64,000 nucleotides of DNA from Anaerolineales bacterium UBA2395 (GTDB lineage Bacteria > Chloroflexota > Anaerolineae > Anaerolineales > Villigracilaceae). Position numbers and translations under genes: made by a program. Shown here piece by piece: positions 60,581 through 64,000 of the stretch; position 1 is the first letter of the stretch, and the number at the start of each line of letters is the position of its first letter. The notes under the pieces are model-generated. The model did no database searches. It saw only the letters and a program-made list of their open reading frames with translations, and had not been told where the DNA came from. Location of the stretch: the NCBI GenBank assembly GCA_002343775.1, contig DDSH01000032.1:50249-114248 (forward strand). Direction: 5' to 3'.

Positions 60581-61482
60581 AACGTCAAATACAACGGGAA
60601 CGACCCCGTCGCTGTGAACGTGCCTTCATCAATCGCGCGGACGATTCCCGCGCTGTCAATCGCGTGATGGAACCAGCGACCGTCCTCCTCCGTCCCGCCG
60701 CCTGCCGTCACCGTTTCGATGTCGAGCCTCAGCCATTTTTCATCGTCGTCAACGATGTTTGCCATTCTGACCAGTTCGAGATAGTTGCGCTGTTTCTCGT
60801 GGCGATACGGCGGGAAGCCGTGCATGGCGCGGTCGTTCAAGCGGACATCGTACACATCCAACCCAGCCTGTGTTGCCAGCAGCGGCACGCGCACGCCGAC
60901 GGTATTGTCCCCGCGTCCCAAAGCCTTCTTGCCTTTCATGAACAGCAGGTTGATTCGATAATACTCGCGATACCAAGCTTCGTCGTATTTATCGAAGTGG
61001 ACGTTGTCGTAGTTCGCCATCGCGGAGTTGGTGTATTCCGCCGCGAAAAAGATTCCGCCAGGCTTGAGGACGCGCGTCATTTCCCCGATGACCGTCTCCG
61101 CGTCGCGGACGTGAGTCAACACGGTTTGGCAGACGACTCCGTCGAAGGTCGCGTCGGCGTATTTCAAGTTGTGCGCGTCGCCCTGCTCGAAGGAGAGATT
61201 CTTCAACCCGTTGCGCGAAGCATACGCGGACGCGTCTTCGAGAGGCTTGGGTTCAAAGTCCATACCCGTGATTTGCAGATCAGGTCGAAGGTCAGCGAGA
61301 AGAAGCGAAATGCCGCCATTGCCGCAGCCGACGTCAAGAACACGTCCGCTTTGGGGTAGGTCAAGAAGCGGAAGAATCACCTTCTCGAAGTAATCGAGAT
61401 TCCAGAAGGTCTTCATCCGCAAGCGGAGGAATGCGGAGTTGTCATCGTCCGACCAGGGGTTGACGCTGGCTTGTTGAGTCAT
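60565..61482 (-). CDS. SAM-dependent methyltransferase (class I)
   Basis: A 305-residue enzyme: motif I VLDVGCGNGG (48-57), FEQGDAHNLKYADATFDGVV and EMTRVLKPGGIFFAAEYTN. It belongs to the Methyltransf_11/25 type; substrate unknown. The start overlaps the esterase stop by four bases. A scrap of a second copy is at 55966. Confidence 0.9.
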   Translation of the reverse strand: MTQQASVNPWSDDDNSAFLRLRMKTFWNLDYFEKVILPLLDLPQSGRVLDVGCGNGGISLLLADLRPDLQITGMDFEPKPLEDASAYASRNGLKNLSFEQGDAHNLKYADATFDGVVCQTVLTHVRDAETVIGEMTRVLKPGGIFFAAEYTNSAMANYDNVHFDKYDEAWYREYYRINLLFMKGKKALGRGDNTVGVRVPLLATQAGLDVYDVRLNDRAMHGFPPYRHEKQRNYLELVRMANIVDDDEKWLRLDIETVTAGGGTEEDGRWFHHAIDSAGIVRAIDEGTFTATGSFPLYLTFARKP

Positions 61483-62342
61483 TGGATTTCCTTTTTTAGC
61501 GCGAATTTTATCCCTGCCTGAAACCCTGGCGCGACGACTTCACAGTGATTGAGGTCAAGGAAGATCTGCCTGCGGAGGGTCAAGCCTTTGAGCTTGCGGC
61601 TTTCGAGCATGGTCGCGAGTCGGATAAAATCCCTGACCATCGTGTTACGCGGATTCTCCTCCAACTCGCCAATGGACAGGTACACCTTCGCGGCGAGTCG
61701 CTTGTGCCGTTTGGCATATTGCTCTTCGAGTTTGAGGATGAGTCGGTCGTGCATATCCAGTGATGGACTGCAAATGAGGAAGGTGTCGAACAGAGTCGGC
61801 TCGGTGAACAGGGCGTAGGCGGTGAACAGTCCGCCCAGCGAGTGTCCCGCCACGACGCGCTTCTTCGGGTCTGCGGGAAATTCTTTTTCAATGGCGGGAA
61901 TCAACTCCTGTTTGATGAATTGTAAAAACTTCGGCGCGCCGCCCGTAACCACCTTCCGCTTGAGCCATTTCGAATCTTCGATGTCGGTCTCTTCGTCCAC
62001 TGCGGGCGTGAAATCGTAGTTGCGACCGACCACCGCATCCCGCCACGCCTCGGGTGGATTCTCGTCTTCGGGATAGCCGATCCCCACAATGATCGCGTCG
62101 GTCGTGCTACCGCACCACGACATGGCGCGTGTCATCTCAGTCACCATGCCAAAATAGTAATTCGCGTCAGTTAGGTAGATAACGGGATATTTCTTCAATG
62201 GGTTGTCGAACGGCCAGGAATGGTTGGATGTTTTGAACGAAGCCAGCGGCAGGCTGATGGAAATGCGATACGTCCGCTTGGTGATTTTAGATTTCATCAA
62301 GCGGGTCTGGCTGGCAAGAATGGTTGCAGGTTTGGAGGGCAT
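61479..62342 (-). CDS. Esterase D / IroE-type hydrolase
   Basis: A 287-residue alpha/beta hydrolase of the Fes/IroE type: YPVIYLTDANYYFG, nucleophile elbow AGHSLGGL (about 165-172), SPSLD, and HCEVV with the catalytic His. Such enzymes split siderophore or other esters. GGAG precedes the ATG. No secretion signal is obvious. Coupled to the methyltransferase. Confidence 0.85.
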   Translation of the reverse strand: MPSKPATILASQTRLMKSKITKRTYRISISLPLASFKTSNHSWPFDNPLKKYPVIYLTDANYYFGMVTEMTRAMSWCGSTTDAIIVGIGYPEDENPPEAWRDAVVGRNYDFTPAVDEETDIEDSKWLKRKVVTGGAPKFLQFIKQELIPAIEKEFPADPKKRVVAGHSLGGLFTAYALFTEPTLFDTFLICSPSLDMHDRLILKLEEQYAKRHKRLAAKVYLSIGELEENPRNTMVRDFIRLATMLESRKLKGLTLRRQIFLDLNHCEVVAPGFQAGIKFALKKEIQ

Positions 62343-62368
62343 GAAATTCTCCTTGAATGAGTTTTGAG

Positions 62369-63073
62369 TTAGGCAAGTTCCAGCAATATTCCCGCCAATT
62401 CCTTCGGCATGATCATCATCGCGCTGTGACCCGTCGGCAGGCTGCGGAAATTCATCCCCATTTCCTTGAACTTCTTTTCTTCGGCGGCTACCTCTTCATC
62501 GGTCATGTCATCGGAGCAGCGAATGAACGTGGACGGGATGGATTGCGCCGCCGAATTGGAAAGCGTGACGGGCTCGGACAACGTCCTCAACGGGTGCGGA
62601 GTCAGTTTTGATTGCGCCCATTCCAAGTCCGCGCCAGAGACGCCGAACGTCCACTCCAAAATCGGCGGGCACCACCACTCATCCCCGCTTTCAGTTGCCT
62701 TCTTCTTGAAGAAGTCCCACGTCTCGCCGATCTGGTCAGCCAGAGACTTGCCGTTTTCGGGAACCATCCCATCGAGATTGACGATGTGCGCGACGCGCTC
62801 GGGGATTCTATCCGCAACAATATGAGCCATAAATCCGCCCGAACTGTGACCAACGAGAATCACATCGCGCAAGTTTTGCGATACGATCAAATCCACAATT
62901 TCCTGGACGTGCGTGTTCAGGTCAATCGTGTCGCTGCGCATGTCGGCGCGTTCGGCGAGTCCCGCCAATGTCGGCGCGTGGACGTTGTGCTCCGCCGTTC
63001 GTAAGAAGGTAGAGAGTTTGTCCCAACACCAGCCGCCGTGCCACATACCGTGAATAAGAATGAAGGTAGTCAC
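62369..63073 (-). CDS. Alpha/beta hydrolase (methylesterase-like)
   Basis: A 234-residue hydrolase: FILIHGMWHGGWCW, elbow GHSSGG and GHSAMM with the His. It resembles plant-type methylesterases/EstC. GTG 63073 is proposed because AAAGGAG lies nine bases upstream; ATG 63100 would include that site. Substrate unknown. Confidence 0.88.
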   Translation of the reverse strand: MTTFILIHGMWHGGWCWDKLSTFLRTAEHNVHAPTLAGLAERADMRSDTIDLNTHVQEIVDLIVSQNLRDVILVGHSSGGFMAHIVADRIPERVAHIVNLDGMVPENGKSLADQIGETWDFFKKKATESGDEWWCPPILEWTFGVSGADLEWAQSKLTPHPLRTLSEPVTLSNSAAQSIPSTFIRCSDDMTDEEVAAEEKKFKEMGMNFRSLPTGHSAMMIMPKELAGILLELA

Positions 63074-63105
63074 ACGATTATTCTCCTTTACACAAGTCAT
63101 GAAAG

Positions 63106-63897
63106 TTATTTACCATTCCATACAAATCCATCTGCCGTAGTGACGGTCTTAAAGCCAAGTTGTTTATAGATCGGAAAGCCCGACGGCGTAGCAAACAAAA
63201 TGGACTGCTTATATCCAGCCCCGTGAGCAGATTGCATAGCGGCGAGGGTTAGTGCCTTGCCAAGCCCGTGACCACGATAACGCGGCAGGGTTGTGACGTG
63301 ATAAATCCCCGCACCATGATCTGCGTGAAGCAGAGTCGAGATGGTGCATGCCTCGCCTTGCCAGCGTGCGACGAAGTGTTCGAATTTGGGCGATGGTTCG
63401 GTGAGCGAGTTGGCAAGGATTTGCTGAAAATCGGGGCGGCTTGGCTCTGGCTCTTCAAAGCCTTCCATGAGGACGTTCAACCAGTCCGCTTGATCTTGCT
63501 CAGATTGAACTCGCACGAGTTCAACTTCTTTTGGAAGCGACAATTCTGGCAAGTCATTGAGTCCGCGCGACATGCAGGGCATTCCTTTGAAGATTTCCCA
63601 GCCAATGTTTTTTGATTTCAAAAACTCTTCCAACCCTGGCGCACTGTTGTTCTGCCAGTCCACCCAGAAAAACGGTAGTTTTTTCGAGTGGAGTATCTCA
63701 AAGATTGGGTCTGCAAGTCGGCTCAAATTTTCGGCGCGGGTCGCCGTGCGCAGAACGCCGTTAAAACGATAGAGACTCTGCCGCCCAGTTGTGAACCAGG
63801 CGATCTCTTCAGTTTCTGTAAAATGTCCGCCAAGGAGGCGGGCAAGGCCCTTGTAATATGTCAGGGCATTTTCTTCAATAAGCGAAATAGTATTCAT
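63106..63897 (-). CDS. GNAT-family N-acetyltransferase
   Basis: A 263-residue acetyl-CoA enzyme. The C-terminal GNAT core has IYHVTTLPRYRGHGLGKALT (motif A, Q/RxxGxG/A) and IYKQLGFKTV (motif B). The N-terminal half is less conserved. Substrate unknown. No SD is obvious. Confidence 0.9.
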   Translation of the reverse strand: MNTISLIEENALTYYKGLARLLGGHFTETEEIAWFTTGRQSLYRFNGVLRTATRAENLSRLADPIFEILHSKKLPFFWVDWQNNSAPGLEEFLKSKNIGWEIFKGMPCMSRGLNDLPELSLPKEVELVRVQSEQDQADWLNVLMEGFEEPEPSRPDFQQILANSLTEPSPKFEHFVARWQGEACTISTLLHADHGAGIYHVTTLPRYRGHGLGKALTLAAMQSAHGAGYKQSILFATPSGFPIYKQLGFKTVTTADGFVWNGK

Positions 63898-63950
63898 TTT
63901 GTCGCTTTCTTCATTGTCAGGGGCTGGAATGCCCAGTCTCTGATTTTCAT

Positions 63951-64000
63951 TTATTCCTTGATATCTTTACGAAACAGGAACAGCAATACGGTGAAGATCG
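63951..64000 (-). CDS. 3' end of a membrane-protein gene
   Basis: The last codons read IFTVLLFLFRKDIKE and stop at 63951; the start is outside the window. A hydrophobic end of a membrane protein, otherwise unidentifiable. Confidence 0.35.
   Translation of the reverse strand, partial: IFTVLLFLFRKDIKE

Noticed and set aside
1..64000. tRNA, rRNA, CRISPR arrays
   Set aside because: None was seen on either strand by eye; no cloverleaf with CCA-type end or evenly spaced direct repeats was found.

Overview
The window looks like chromosomal DNA of a Chloroflexota bacterium of the Anaerolineae type. This is an inference from gene content: DUF3105 and DUF2085 proteins, YVTN and TolB-like propeller lipoproteins, an XRE/NB-ARC/TPR regulator, many CPBP proteases, and many small lipoproteins and membrane proteins with 'LxxAC' lipoboxes. 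No rRNA, tRNA or CRISPR array was seen. About 75 genes or gene remnants can be read.

Region 1 (1-15.5 kb) is a copper and extracytoplasmic redox island. It holds a YHS-fused Cu+ ATPase (cut by the left edge), two zinc-ribbon membrane proteins, stand-alone YHS proteins, a rhodanese lipoprotein, a DsbA-like oxidoreductase, a CcdA-like protein whose segments are in permuted order, a NarL-type two-component system, DUF2085 and DUF3105 proteins, a YtkA-like lipoprotein, a two-domain multicopper oxidase and a YVTN propeller. A plus-strand operon follows: membrane protein, lipoprotein, Rieske-like protein, DUF2933 and L,D-transpeptidase. Copies of a palindrome, TAGGCAATATTGCCTA or variants, lie about 71-87 bp before the start codons of these operons. 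In six of them a -10-like hexamer begins exactly 47 bases beyond the palindrome. This looks like one activator-controlled regulon. The NarL/FixJ regulator encoded inside it is the natural candidate, because the site has the 7-2-7 inverted layout known for NarL-type proteins.

Region 2 (15.5-21.5 kb) has an NmrA-like gene divergent from a TetR gene and its SDR-like partner, with an LmrA/YxaF-like operator between them. It also has a headless large serine recombinase abutting a headless TolB-propeller gene.

Region 3 (21.5-39 kb) is accessory DNA with lower GC. A row of short membrane, lipoprotein and HEAT genes on the minus strand is punctuated by repeats that resemble integron attC sites. Next come an IS110 remnant, a plus-strand set of membrane and lipoprotein genes with a duplicated paralogue pair and a frameshifted gene, and a decayed second copy of the NmrA/SDR locus joined by an internal deletion.

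Region 4 (39-64 kb) has higher GC and is mostly minus-strand. It carries detached enzymes and small stress proteins: VOC, C45 peptidase, alpha/beta hydrolases, MFS exporter, CPBP proteases, serine beta-lactamase-like protein, ABM, SnoaL and SRPBCC proteins, arylamine N-acetyltransferase, hemerythrins, Crp/Fnr, CrtI-like oxidoreductase, SDR, methyltransferase and GNAT. An 842-residue XRE/NB-ARC/TPR regulator is preceded by a perfect 20-bp inverted repeat. The stretch 55.9-58.2 kb holds partial duplicates of neighbouring genes. Dispersed hairpin repeats separate many transcription units.
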